NCBI GenBank assembly: GCA_035649495.1
Contig: DASRJL010000092.1
Location: 1-64,000 of the forward strand
Source of the DNA: SG8-41 sp035649495
Lineage (GTDB): Bacteria > Pseudomonadota > Gammaproteobacteria > Burkholderiales > SG8-41
DNA length: 64,000 nt
Direction: 5' to 3'
This document shows positions 18,080-26,424 of the stretch, in pieces. The position numbers and the translations under genes were made by a program. The notes beneath the pieces were generated by a model. The model searched no databases, had not been told where the DNA came from, and saw only the letters and a list, made by a program, of their open reading frames with translations. The first letter of the stretch is position 1. Each line of letters starts with the position of its first letter.

Positions 18080-18937
18080 ATGGAAATAACAACAGTTGCA
18101 GTGGTCGGTGCGGGCACCATCGGCCGTGGTCTCGCCCTTGACCTGGCCATGCGCGAGTATCAAGTCATTCTGAACGATGTCGCCGAGGACCTGCTCGAAC
18201 AAGCGAGAGCAGCGATGCGCTCCGACTTGAAGTCCTATCGCATGCTGGTGCCGGAGTACCGGGAAGTCGATGACGAGGCGCTGCTCGGTCGGATACGCTT
18301 CGCGGCCGACCTGGCGGCGGTGGCGGGCGCAGGTTTCGTCATCGAGAACATCATCGAGCAGTACGACGAGAAGGCGCGCCTGTATGCGCGGCTCTCGGCG
18401 ATTTGCGGAAAGGAAACCGTTTACGGGGTGAACACGTCCTGCATTTCGATCACGAAGCTAGCCCAGCACGTGCCCGATCCGTCGAGGATGATCGGCATGC
18501 ACTTCATGAATCCGGTGCCGATGAAGAAATTCGTCGAGATGATCCGGGGCGAGCGCACGTCCGAGCAGACCGTCGAGACCGCGACCGCGCTGGTGACGCG
18601 GCTCGGAAAGGATCACGTGCTCGTCAAGGACTTTCCCGGTTTCGTGGCGAACCGCGTGATGATGCTGGCGGTCAACGAATGCGCGTTCATCGTTCAGGAC
18701 GCCGTGGCAACACCAGCGGATGTGGACAAGGTTTTCAGGCTGGCGTTCGGCCACGGCATGGGGCCGCTGGCGACGGCCGATCTGATCGGCCTCGACACCG
18801 TACTGAATTCCATTCTGGTCCTTTTCGACGAATACAAGGACTCGAAATATCGTCCGTGTCCGCTCCTGCAGAAGATGGTAGATGCCGGGAAGCTGGGCAG
18901 GAAGAGCGGGCAGGGGTTCTTCAAATATTCCAGGTAG
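18080..18937 (+). CDS. 3-hydroxyacyl-CoA dehydrogenase family protein (FkbK/ZmaG-like)
   Basis: 285 residues with an N-terminal NAD-binding Rossmann motif GAGTIG (10-15), the NTSCISI segment and a C-terminal 3-hydroxyacyl-CoA dehydrogenase domain (FPGFVANR, then LGRKSGQGFF near the end). The general family oxidises 3-hydroxyacyl-CoA. In polyketide clusters a subfamily instead oxidises the glyceryl group on a carrier protein as the first oxidation toward hydroxymalonyl-ACP. That role is inferred from the next three genes: FkbH-like HAD, free ACP and acyl-CoA dehydrogenase. The start is well supported by an upstream purine-rich ribosome site. First gene of the operon running to about 23.0 kb. 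Confidence 0.88.
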   Translation: MEITTVAVVGAGTIGRGLALDLAMREYQVILNDVAEDLLEQARAAMRSDLKSYRMLVPEYREVDDEALLGRIRFAADLAAVAGAGFVIENIIEQYDEKARLYARLSAICGKETVYGVNTSCISITKLAQHVPDPSRMIGMHFMNPVPMKKFVEMIRGERTSEQTVETATALVTRLGKDHVLVKDFPGFVANRVMMLAVNECAFIVQDAVATPADVDKVFRLAFGHGMGPLATADLIGLDTVLNSILVLFDEYKDSKYRPCPLLQKMVDAGKLGRKSGQGFFKYSR

Positions 18938-18960
18938 CTGCGACGCGGCGGAGGGCGGGC

Positions 18961-20010
18961 ATGCAGGGTTCAACTGTGAAGTGCGTAGTGTGGGACCTCG
19001 ACAATACGATCTGGGACGGCATTCTGATGGAGGATCCCGTCGTGCGCCTTAAGCCGCGCGTGCGCGACGTGCTCGATACGCTGGACCGACGCGGCATCCT
19101 GCATTCGATTGCGAGCCGTAACGATCGGGATCTGGCGCTGGCGAAACTGCGCGAGTTCGGAATTGCCGATTATTTTCTCTATCCGGAGATTCGCTGGGAT
19201 GCCAAGTCCGCGTCCGTGACCAGGATCCAGAAGAACCTCAACGTCGGTTACGACACGATATTGTTCCTCGACGACCAGCCGTTCGAGCGCGACGAGGTCG
19301 CGAGTGTTCACGGCGAGATGTGGTGCCTCGACAGCTGCCGTTACCTCGACATCCTGGAGCATCCCCGCCTGCAGCCCAAGTACGTGACCGACGAGTCGGC
19401 GATGCGCCGCCGCATGTATATCGAGGACATGGCGCGCCGCGAGGAGGAACAGGCGTACGCGGGGCCCAAGGAAAGCTTCCTGCGCCAGCTGAACATGGTG
19501 TTCGACATTGCCGAGGCGCAGGAGAGCGACCTGGTGCGGGCGGAAGAGCTGACCTACCGGACCAATCAGCTGAACGCCACCGGCGAGAGATATACCGTGG
19601 AGTCGCTGGATGCGATGCGGCGTGACCCACGGTATAAAATCCTCGTGTGCGAGCTAAAGGACAAATATGGCAGCCACGGCAAGATCGGGCTCGCGCTGAT
19701 CGAGCAGTCGCCGCACACCTGGAACCTCAAGCTGATGCTGTTTTCTTGCCGCGTGCTTTCGACAGGTGTCGGAGCGGTGCTGCTGACGTACCTGAGGAAC
19801 GCGGCGCGGAATCACGGCATCCGGCTGCTCGCCGATTTCAGGGACACCGGCTACAATCGCATGATGCGGCTGTCCTATATGGTCGCCGGTTTTGCGGAAA
19901 AAGAGCAACGCGACGACGGACTCGTCGTGCTGGAAAACGATCTGAAGGACGTTCCGCACTTGCCGGACTTCCTCGAGATCCGGAGCAACGTGAAGTGGAG
20001 CGCTTTGTGA
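18961..20010 (+). CDS. FkbH-like HAD-family glyceryl-ACP synthase
   Basis: 349 residues. The HAD motif VVWDLDNTIWDG has its catalytic aspartates at 12 and 14, and the C-terminal half is the GNAT-like region common to FkbH proteins (RTNQLNATGERYT, LMLFSCRVLSTGVG, DTGYNRMM). FkbH enzymes take 1,3-bisphosphoglycerate, dephosphorylate it and place a glyceryl group on a dedicated acyl carrier protein. The ATG at 18961 follows GGCGGAGGGCGGGC and lies 23 bp after the dehydrogenase stop. The stop overlaps the start of the next gene, the ACP, which is its expected partner. Confidence 0.92.
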   Translation: MQGSTVKCVVWDLDNTIWDGILMEDPVVRLKPRVRDVLDTLDRRGILHSIASRNDRDLALAKLREFGIADYFLYPEIRWDAKSASVTRIQKNLNVGYDTILFLDDQPFERDEVASVHGEMWCLDSCRYLDILEHPRLQPKYVTDESAMRRRMYIEDMARREEEQAYAGPKESFLRQLNMVFDIAEAQESDLVRAEELTYRTNQLNATGERYTVESLDAMRRDPRYKILVCELKDKYGSHGKIGLALIEQSPHTWNLKLMLFSCRVLSTGVGAVLLTYLRNAARNHGIRLLADFRDTGYNRMMRLSYMVAGFAEKEQRDDGLVVLENDLKDVPHLPDFLEIRSNVKWSAL

Positions 20011-20258
20011 GAGAAAAGATCCGCGCGATGGTCGAGAGCAATCTCAACATCTTCCAATCCGACATTGTGTTCAGCGACGACGACAATATTTTCCGCAAGG
20101 GCTTCGTCGACTCGCTGTTCGCCGTCCAACTGATCGCTTATCTCGAGCAGGAATTCGGTATCAAGGTCGGCAACAAGGACCTCGACATCAACAATTTCCA
20201 CTCCGTGAGCAAGATGGTGAGCTTCGTCGAGCGCAAGAGCCAGGAGCGGGCCGGTTGA
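20007..20258 (+). CDS. Discrete acyl carrier protein for the extender unit
   Basis: 83 residues, starting at a GTG that overlaps the TGA of the FkbH gene (GTGA) with a GGAG ribosome site about 7 nt upstream. The phosphopantetheine serine is Ser36 in GFVDSLFAVQL, and the helix-rich acidic composition (LEQEFGIKVGNKDLDINN) is typical of FkbJ-type carriers. It should carry the glyceryl and then hydroxymalonyl group. Overlap with fkbH implies translational coupling, as expected for a direct partner pair. Confidence 0.93.
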   Translation: MREKIRAMVESNLNIFQSDIVFSDDDNIFRKGFVDSLFAVQLIAYLEQEFGIKVGNKDLDINNFHSVSKMVSFVERKSQERAG

Positions 20259-20268
20259 CGGTGGTCCG

Positions 20269-21414
20269 GTGAAGATCGGGCTGGATGAGCGCCAGGGCCG
20301 GATCGTAGACGAGGCGGCGGATTTTGCACGGACGGTGCTGAAACCGCGGGCGGGCAGCAGCGACGCGAGCGGTGTCTTTCCGCGGGACGTACTGGCGCAG
20401 ATGGCGGAGAGGGGCTACCTCGGTGCCACGCTGCCGCGTGAGCACGGCGGGCTCGGACTCGATCCGGTTGCGTACGGATTGCTGGTGGCAGCGGTGGAGA
20501 AGGGCGACTCCAGCGCGAGCCGGCTGTTGACGGCGCACGTCGCGCTGGTGGGCGAGACAATACTCAAGTGCGGCAGCGAGACCCAGATCCGCAGGTGGCT
20601 ACCGCGCCTGGCGCGCGGACAGACCCTCGGCGCGTTCTGCCTGACGGAACCCGAGCATGGGTCGGACGCGGCGGGCATCCAGACCGCGTACACAGTGCAC
20701 GGTGACGCGTTCCGGTTGAACGGACGCAAGCGCTGGATCACGTTCTCCGGCATTGCGGACCTGCTGCTGGTGATGGCCCGCAGCGGCGAAGCCGTTTCCG
20801 CGTTCCTCGTGGAGCGTGACGCGGGCGGCCTATCTTTCGAGCCCCAGAGGGGCTTGATGGCTGGCCGGGCATGTCACATCGGCGAAGTCGTGCTGAACGA
20901 TGTGGTCGTGGGGCAGGAAAGCCTGCTCGGCCAGGCCGGGCAGGGCTTCAGCTACGTGGCCAATACCGCTCTGGATCAGGGGCGCTACTCGATTGCGTGG
21001 GGGGGGGTCGGATTGGCCGAAGCCGCGCTGGACGCAATGGTCGCCTATGCCCGGAACCGCAAGCAGTTTGGCGAGAGCATCGCCACCTTCCAGCTGGTTC
21101 GCGAAATGATCGCGGAGGCCGTGGCGCGGCTCTACGCCGCGAAGAGCCTGTGCTGCAGGGCAGGGGAAATGCGCCGGTCCGGCAGCCCGGAAGCAATCAT
21201 CGAGACCACGATCGCGAAGCACTTTTCCGCCGGAGCGGCCTTCAAGACGGCATGCGACGCCGTGCAGGTTCACGGTGGAAATGGTATCAGCAGCGAGTAC
21301 CCCGTCGAGCGTTACATGCGCGAGGCCAAGGTCCTCGAGATCATCGAGGGCACGTCCCAGATCCAGCAGATCGTAATCTCGATGCATGGGCTCCGACGTT
21401 ACGGGCGCGCCTGA
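20269..21414 (+). CDS. Acyl-CoA dehydrogenase family protein (FkbI-like)
   Basis: 381 residues from a GTG start 10 bp after the ACP gene. Acyl-CoA dehydrogenase signatures are present: FCLTEPEHGSDAAG in the middle domain, QVHGGNGISSEYPVERYMREA, and the FAD-binding EIIEGTSQIQQI near the C-terminus. In extender-unit clusters this family performs the second oxidation, converting the aldehyde-level intermediate on the ACP to the carboxylate, giving hydroxymalonyl-ACP. Fatty-acid beta-oxidation is the alternative reading, but the tight operon with FkbH and the ACP makes it unlikely. The 3' end overlaps the phosphopantetheinyl transferase by 29 bp. Confidence 0.9.
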   Translation: MKIGLDERQGRIVDEAADFARTVLKPRAGSSDASGVFPRDVLAQMAERGYLGATLPREHGGLGLDPVAYGLLVAAVEKGDSSASRLLTAHVALVGETILKCGSETQIRRWLPRLARGQTLGAFCLTEPEHGSDAAGIQTAYTVHGDAFRLNGRKRWITFSGIADLLLVMARSGEAVSAFLVERDAGGLSFEPQRGLMAGRACHIGEVVLNDVVVGQESLLGQAGQGFSYVANTALDQGRYSIAWGGVGLAEAALDAMVAYARNRKQFGESIATFQLVREMIAEAVARLYAAKSLCCRAGEMRRSGSPEAIIETTIAKHFSAGAAFKTACDAVQVHGGNGISSEYPVERYMREAKVLEIIEGTSQIQQIVISMHGLRRYGRA

Positions 21415-22117
21415 GGCGTGCGTGCCGTCGCTCCGGCTCACGCGCATGCCGGACGACACATATTGCCGGTTGTCGGGGCTTTTCGACGATCCACGCGTGC
21501 ACGTCCTGACGTGCACGATCAACGCTGCGGCGGTCGGTCTGCTTTCGGAAAAGGAGACCGCTGCGATGGCGGGTTTCGTTGAAAAACGGCGCCGCGAGTA
21601 CGCTACGGCGCGCGCGCTTGCGCGGGCAGGCCTGGAGCGTTTCTTCGGTGTGCGCGATTTCGACCTGCTGAATGCCGACGATCGGTCCCCGATCTGGCCG
21701 GAAGGAATCTGCGGAAGTATTGCTCACAGCGACACCCGTGCATGGGTCGCGCTCGTCGAAGCGGGCTATGGCACCATAGGTATCGACGGAGAAGCGCGCA
21801 CGGAGCTCGGGCGGGACCTGTGGCGCCTCACCTTGCGGGACGAGGAAAGGGCTGACGTCGAAGCACTTCCTGCGTCGAGCCGGGGCAGGCGCGCGCTCGC
21901 CCTGTTCTCGGCCAAGGAGGCGCTCTACAAGGCGCAGTACCCGCGGTCTGGTTTGTTCATGCAATATATGGCGTTGCGAGTTGAATCCGATGATGTAGGC
22001 GCACTACGCTGCATATTTCAGCAGGATGTCGGTCCGTTCCCCAGGGGTTTCGTCGCGCGCGGACGGAGTCTGGACGGCAACGAACTGGTTACCGCGGTCT
22101 GGATACCTGCGACATGA
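21386..22117 (+). CDS. 4'-phosphopantetheinyl transferase (Sfp/EntD superfamily)
   Basis: Up to 243 residues. Conserved family motifs are visible: CGSIAHSDTRAWVAL (the GS-x-SH-like segment), IGIDGE near 132-137 (Mg-binding Asp and Glu), and FSAKEALYKA near 174-183 (the xxxKEAxxK motif). It attaches the phosphopantetheine arm to carrier proteins, here presumably the three ACP domains of the synthase and the discrete ACP. The ATG at 21386 lies within the upstream gene and lacks a clear ribosome site; ATG 21446 is an alternative start. Presence of a dedicated transferase inside the operon supports a self-contained biosynthetic unit. Confidence 0.9.
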   Translation: MGSDVTGAPEACVPSLRLTRMPDDTYCRLSGLFDDPRVHVLTCTINAAAVGLLSEKETAAMAGFVEKRRREYATARALARAGLERFFGVRDFDLLNADDRSPIWPEGICGSIAHSDTRAWVALVEAGYGTIGIDGEARTELGRDLWRLTLRDEERADVEALPASSRGRRALALFSAKEALYKAQYPRSGLFMQYMALRVESDDVGALRCIFQQDVGPFPRGFVARGRSLDGNELVTAVWIPAT

Positions 22118-22220
22118 CTTTGTCCGTCCCTGACGTCTTCTTCCAGACAATCGCAAGCTGCGAGAGCCCGCGAAGCGAGGGACCGGGCCGGCGCCATACC
22201 AGTGGCCGACTGAGCCTCAA

Positions 22221-23009
22221 GTGAGCGCCACCGGCAGGCGAGATCGTTGGATTTATTGCCGCGTGGCGCGACCGGAGTGCCGGCTTCGCCTGTTCTGCTT
22301 ACCGTTCGCCGGCGGTGGGGCGTCTGCCTTCAACGCGTGGCCCGGCGCTTTCCCGGATACGGTCGAACTGCATGCGGTGCAATTGCCGGGACGTGAGTCG
22401 CGGTATGGCGAAGCGTCGTTGAGCGACGTGCACGAGGCGGCCGGACTGATCGCCGACGCCATGCAGCCCTACCTAGACCGCCCGTACGTGGTGTATGGGT
22501 ACAGTATGGGCGCCCTGATCTCGTTCGAGGTGATTCGCGAGCTTCGCGGGCGGGGCGCGCCGCTGCCCGGCGGGCTGTTCGTGGGGGCGCGGCGTGCCCC
22601 GCACCTTGCTGCGAATTCGCGGCCGCTCGCCGAACTGCCGCGCGAGGAGTTTCTCGAGCAGGTGCGCCGCTATTACGATCCGCCGGTGGCGCTGTGGCAG
22701 GACCCGGACCTGCTCGGTCTCATTCTGCCGGTGCTGCGCGCGGACCTGTCCCTGTGCGAGCGTTACGTTTACCGGCCGGGGCCGCCCTTCGATTTCTGGA
22801 TTCAAGCTTTTGGCGGATCGCAGGACCGTAGCGCCCCGCTACCGGTGGTGCAGGCGTGGCACGAGCAGACCACGGGAGAGTTCGCGCTGGAAGCGTTCGA
22901 AGGCGCGCACTTTTTCGTCAATACTCATCTGCGGAAAATGCAGCAGATCATGTTCTCCCGGCTCGAACCCTTAATGTCCGGAGCCGCATCGTCGTTATTC
23001 CGCCGTTGA
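22221..23009 (+). CDS. Type II thioesterase
   Basis: 262 residues from a GTG start. Hallmarks of stand-alone (type II) thioesterases of polyketide/peptide clusters are LFCLPFAGGGASAF at the N-terminus, the nucleophile elbow GYSMGALISFE with Ser95, and the late histidine in EGAHFF. These enzymes clear stalled or wrongly primed acyl groups from carrier proteins. Because the megasynthase lacks its own thioesterase, this protein might also help release product, though editing is the usual role. It is the last gene of the operon and is separated by about 100 bp from the previous one. Confidence 0.9.
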   Translation: MSATGRRDRWIYCRVARPECRLRLFCLPFAGGGASAFNAWPGAFPDTVELHAVQLPGRESRYGEASLSDVHEAAGLIADAMQPYLDRPYVVYGYSMGALISFEVIRELRGRGAPLPGGLFVGARRAPHLAANSRPLAELPREEFLEQVRRYYDPPVALWQDPDLLGLILPVLRADLSLCERYVYRPGPPFDFWIQAFGGSQDRSAPLPVVQAWHEQTTGEFALEAFEGAHFFVNTHLRKMQQIMFSRLEPLMSGAASSLFRR

Positions 23010-23059
23010 CGTTCCGGAATAGCATCGCTGCGCGCATGCCGTGCGTAAGAAACGCGGCA

Positions 23060-23076
23060 GGCCCGGTTGCCGGGCC
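23060..23076 (+). terminator. Short perfect hairpin after the thioesterase gene
   Basis: GGCCCGG and CCGGGCC pair perfectly around TTG. It is followed by only CTTG, so the T-tract is weak. It lies 51 bp after the thioesterase stop and 25 bp before the flippase start, suggesting partial termination between them. Confidence 0.45.
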
Positions 23077-23101
23077 CTTGTACGGCGCGCGCTCATAAGC
23101 A

Positions 23102-24538
23102 ATGTTCCAGGTCATCGCAAGAAATTTTTCGATCGTTACCGCGGCCCAGTTCATCGGTGCCGGGATCGCGTTTCTGTGGGTCGCGTTCGCAGCACGGCAA
23201 CTCGGCCCGGCGCAGTTCGGTACCTTCCTGCTGGTCGTGGCCTACGTGCGCGTCGTCTCCGTGACCATCAACGCGGGGGTCGGGCCAATTACCTTTCGCG
23301 AGCTGGCGCGCCGGAGGGATGACGCGCTGTCGCTGTTCGAGGACATCGTCTGCATGCGCCTGGTGCTGGGGCTTGCCGGGTACGTCGGCCTGATGGCCAC
23401 GCTCTTCCTGTTTCAGCAGGACCTGGATCTGCTGGCGCTGGTGGCCATCTCGGCAATTACGCTTCTGCTCGATCCCCTCAGCGAAACCTACGCCGCGTAC
23501 TACCTGGCGCACGAGCGCGCGGAGGTCCCGAGCATATATACGGTCACTTCCATAGTTCTCTCATCCACGGCGAGCGCCGCGCTCCTGCTTGCCGGATACG
23601 GGCTCATGGCGGTCGTCGTGCTGGAAACCGTGTCTGCCTTCGTGATGACCCTTATCTGGACCAGCCTGTTTCGTGCCCGGAACTTCCGTTTTTCGATCCG
23701 GGCGCGGCCGGCGGAGTGGTGGCGTCTGTTTCTCCTGATTGTCCCGTTTGCTCCGATACACCTCAGCAACCAGCTGAACCGCGCGCTCAACGTGATTCTG
23801 CTTGGCCGCCTGAGCGGGCCGATTCCAATGCAGGAGGCGGTGGGATATTACGGACCCCCGCAGTCTGTCACCAACACCGTTGTGATGCTGGTCATGACCC
23901 TGCGCCGGGTCATGATACCGTCCGTAACCGTGCGGCTGAGCCAGGGACTTACCGTGACGCGCGAGCTGGATCTCGGCGTGAAACTGGTCATGGCCGTTTT
24001 TGCCCTGCCGCTGCTCCTGGGCAGTTCATTCATGGCGCCGGAGGTGATCTCGCTCCTGTTCGGGGAGCACTATGCACCCTCGGCGATGGCTCTGGTAATA
24101 CTCGGATGGGCTGGCGCGTTGCAGATCGCCGCGCTGGTTCCGGAGACGTTCCTCTTCGCTCATCCGAACCACAGATTGCAGGAATACGTTGCCGGTGCGT
24201 TCGCGTCCGTGCTGCTCAACGCGGCTGTTTGCGTACTCCTTATCGGCGACTACGGTTTTCTCGGCGCTGCAGTCGGAGCGGTAGCTGGCCGGATCCTGTA
24301 TCTGGTGTACGTGGTCCACTACTGCCGGCGCCAGTTGGGCGGGCAGGTTCTGCGTGTGCAGACGTTCGGGGACTCGACGCTGCTGCTGCTCGCCGCGTTC
24401 GGTCTGTGGCTCGTGACGTTCCAGGTGATCGGCAACGCCTGGATCGCCGGCGCGGCTGCGATTCTTCTCACGCTGCCGCTCATCGCGGGATTTGTCCTGT
24501 ATCTCCGCCCGCAATTCATCGCCCGCCAGCAGGCTTGA
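23102..24538 (+). CDS. Polysaccharide/lipid flippase (Wzx/MATE-like, MOP superfamily)
   Basis: 478 residues, almost entirely alternating hydrophobic helices (about 12-14 membrane segments) with an opening FSIVTAAQFIGAGIAFLWVAF typical of RfbX/Wzx-type oligosaccharide flippases. Such proteins flip lipid-linked glycans or lipids across the inner membrane. The gene follows the biosynthetic operon and converges with the sulfotransferase. The substrate could be an undecaprenyl-linked glycan made by the initiating transferase at 465 or the polyketide lipid itself; the sequence does not decide. The ribosome site upstream of the ATG is weak. Confidence 0.85.
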   Translation: MFQVIARNFSIVTAAQFIGAGIAFLWVAFAARQLGPAQFGTFLLVVAYVRVVSVTINAGVGPITFRELARRRDDALSLFEDIVCMRLVLGLAGYVGLMATLFLFQQDLDLLALVAISAITLLLDPLSETYAAYYLAHERAEVPSIYTVTSIVLSSTASAALLLAGYGLMAVVVLETVSAFVMTLIWTSLFRARNFRFSIRARPAEWWRLFLLIVPFAPIHLSNQLNRALNVILLGRLSGPIPMQEAVGYYGPPQSVTNTVVMLVMTLRRVMIPSVTVRLSQGLTVTRELDLGVKLVMAVFALPLLLGSSFMAPEVISLLFGEHYAPSAMALVILGWAGALQIAALVPETFLFAHPNHRLQEYVAGAFASVLLNAAVCVLLIGDYGFLGAAVGAVAGRILYLVYVVHYCRRQLGGQVLRVQTFGDSTLLLLAAFGLWLVTFQVIGNAWIAGAAAILLTLPLIAGFVLYLRPQFIARQQA

Positions 24539-24591
24539 GGTGCGGCGCGCCCTCGGGTCTGTCCCGCAGTAGAGGTTCCCTAGGGTTGCCG

Positions 24592-25449
24592 TCAGGACGT
24601 CGTCGCGGCCGAGGGCGCCGCATCGCGCGTCTGGTAGCCCCGAACGTCCTGCAGACCGCGGATTTCGGGAAAGAACTTGCGCATCAGATCGGCGCACCTC
24701 GCCTCGACGCGATCCTGCAGATATCGCTCGTCCAGCTTGGAGAGCAGGCCGAATTTCGCTTCGGCCTTGAATTCGTGCGAGCGCCCCGCATCGAGCGTGT
24801 CCGCCGGGACCCCCATGAATTGAGCCAGTCGCGGAATATCGCTACGGATATCCTGCGTGCGCACAACCAGCAGCCGGTCGCTCGGAACCATGGAAATAAT
24901 TCGCGAATTGTGCTCGGTCCAGGCACGGAGCCATGAATCCAGCGGCCACAGGCCGCGCTCGGCGAGGACGCGATCTCCGGCCTGGTGCGATCCGGGCGAA
25001 AGTGAGCTCGCGTACCAGCGGTGAAAAGAAACCATGTAATCGGCGTGGGTCCGGCCAAGCATTTCGTTGAAGATGGAGTCGAGCCACGAGTAACAATCTC
25101 GAATCGTAAGAACGATCTTCACCCGCGGGAATTCTTCGAGCATCATGTCCGTCAGCAGATAATTGGTCCACGACGAGTTGAGCTCGAGCCAGAGGTGGCG
25201 ATCCAGCCGTTGAAGCTGGGCGCGCGCCGCCGTTTCCGAGATCTCCCCTTTCGTGCGCGCCATGATGAGTTCCATGAAGTGTATGCGCTCCGGCTCGTGC
25301 CATACCCGATACCGCTCGAACACGGCTGCAAGGGAGTGCGTACCGGTCTTGGGCATTCCGACGCCATAGGCGTGGAAGCGTCTGGGTTGGAGATATGGGC
25401 GCAGCCAGCTTTTGACGCGGGCCGTGAGATCTTGCTTGAATGTAAGCAT
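24592..25449 (-). CDS. PAPS-dependent sulfotransferase
   Basis: 285 residues from the ATG at 25449 (an upstream in-frame start would add 31 residues of unlikely sequence). The PAPS 5'-phosphosulfate loop is GMPKTGTHSL at 31-40, and the 3'-phosphate-binding segment is VLTIRDCYSWLDSIF, with the expected Arg and Ser. It transfers sulfate from PAPS to a hydroxyl or amine of a small molecule, lipid or sugar. Its sulfate donor can be made by CysD and CysNC encoded 2-5 kb away. The acceptor is unknown; the hydroxyl groups left by the ketoreductase-only synthase, or a glycan, are candidates. Convergent with the flippase gene, 53 bp apart. Confidence 0.88.
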   Translation of the reverse strand: MLTFKQDLTARVKSWLRPYLQPRRFHAYGVGMPKTGTHSLAAVFERYRVWHEPERIHFMELIMARTKGEISETAARAQLQRLDRHLWLELNSSWTNYLLTDMMLEEFPRVKIVLTIRDCYSWLDSIFNEMLGRTHADYMVSFHRWYASSLSPGSHQAGDRVLAERGLWPLDSWLRAWTEHNSRIISMVPSDRLLVVRTQDIRSDIPRLAQFMGVPADTLDAGRSHEFKAEAKFGLLSKLDERYLQDRVEARCADLMRKFFPEIRGLQDVRGYQTRDAAPSAATTS

Positions 25450-26277
25450 AGTTGAACAGAAGGGCGGTTTTCTCGGTGGTTGAAATGTGTCAGTGGGACC
25501 GCAGCGTCTCGGCTCACGTGCCAGCCGCATACCGTGTTTCACGCTTCCGGTGCGCTTAGAGCTTGCGGCGAGCTGCGAAGTGGCAACTGCTGAACATCAT
25601 GATTTTCGTTCCTCGCATTTTTACACTATACCCTCCCGTTCGGCTAGAGCCGAAGACGCACACACTGGCCGACTGGGCAATAATTCACATGTTCAACGTT
25701 GACGCGAATGGTCCCTCAAGGCGAGGGACGCTGCGCTACATTCGAAATTTTCCATGAATCGTGGTAGACCGCGAGAATGGTCGAGATGCGCATCGAGCGT
25801 TCGCAGGTGCTTGACGCTCGATACCTCACGCCCAGTTCTCTCCCGAAGGGCGAGGGGAGAAGATCGCGAAATGCTTCGTCAAGCATTTTCACGAATGCTT
25901 AATAAAACGCTCCCTACCAGCGATGAGGTGAGCCGCCAGGAATGTCGCGCGAGGCGGGGCCGCTGGCAGTCGTTGCGGCAGAAAGGCTGAGAGGCGCTAC
26001 CGCGACTCGATGTGCGCAACAGGACGTGCGGGAGCATAGTGCCACGCGGCAAGTTGACGCGTATGCGATCCATCGGTTTCTACTTCCCGTCCCGCGCCAC
26101 CGTGGCGGAGGCCGAGGGTTGTCAGGAAATTTAACGAATCCGCGTGGTCGTTAAATATATGATTTTCTGATTAAATATCCATGACAGCTGGGCTTATGCA
26201 ACGGAATGAGTGCCTCCGACTCGAATTATTGTCGAGAAAATTTACACTATTCCAGTAGACGAGCTGGCATACTCACC

Positions 26278-26290
26278 CAATTGATTGATT
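26278..26290 (-). promoter_or_regulatory. IHF-like site
   Basis: On the minus strand the sequence reads AATCAATCAATTG, a full match to the IHF core WATCAANNNNTTR. It lies about 20 bp upstream of the -24 element of the sigma-54-like promoter, where DNA bending commonly brings an enhancer-bound activator to the polymerase. Confidence 0.45.
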
Positions 26291-26307
26291 TATAATCAAT
26301 GTTCTTG

Positions 26308-26324
26308 AAGGCTCGATTCTTGCT
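26308..26324 (+). promoter_or_regulatory. Sigma-54-like -24/-12 promoter of the PEP-CTERM gene
   Basis: The element is AAGGCTCGATTCTTGCT, against the consensus YTGGCACGRNNNTTGCW. GG (26310-26311) and GC (26322-26323) have the exact 10-nt separation, and 11 of 14 defined positions match, including CG-R and TTGC. It lies about 100 bp upstream of the gene start. In betaproteobacterial PEP-CTERM systems, RpoN with the PrsK/PrsR pair is an established regulator. Confidence 0.6.
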
Positions 26325-26424
26325 TGTGTCTGCGGCGAATCCTAGAAACAATCAGTCGAAGAGCTGAGAAAACTGATATCGGCAGGGCGCGGACAGGCGG
26401 ATTGAATCCAGGGAGCGCTTGATT

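Larger units (their letters stand above)
25450..26424. other. Long AT-richer intergenic region
   Basis: About 970 bp between the divergent sulfotransferase and PEP-CTERM genes. Its base composition is clearly more AT-rich than the surroundings, especially at 25590-25700 and 26140-26360. Only short, unconvincing open frames occur. The right part carries an IHF-like site and a sigma-54-like promoter. The rest is unexplained; it may hold upstream activator sites or an unannotated small RNA. Confidence 0.5.

Noticed and set aside
23060..23076. Strong intrinsic terminator ending the biosynthetic operon
   Set aside because: The hairpin is perfect but has no real T-tract, so it was kept only as a possible weak terminator; read-through into the flippase gene is plausible.
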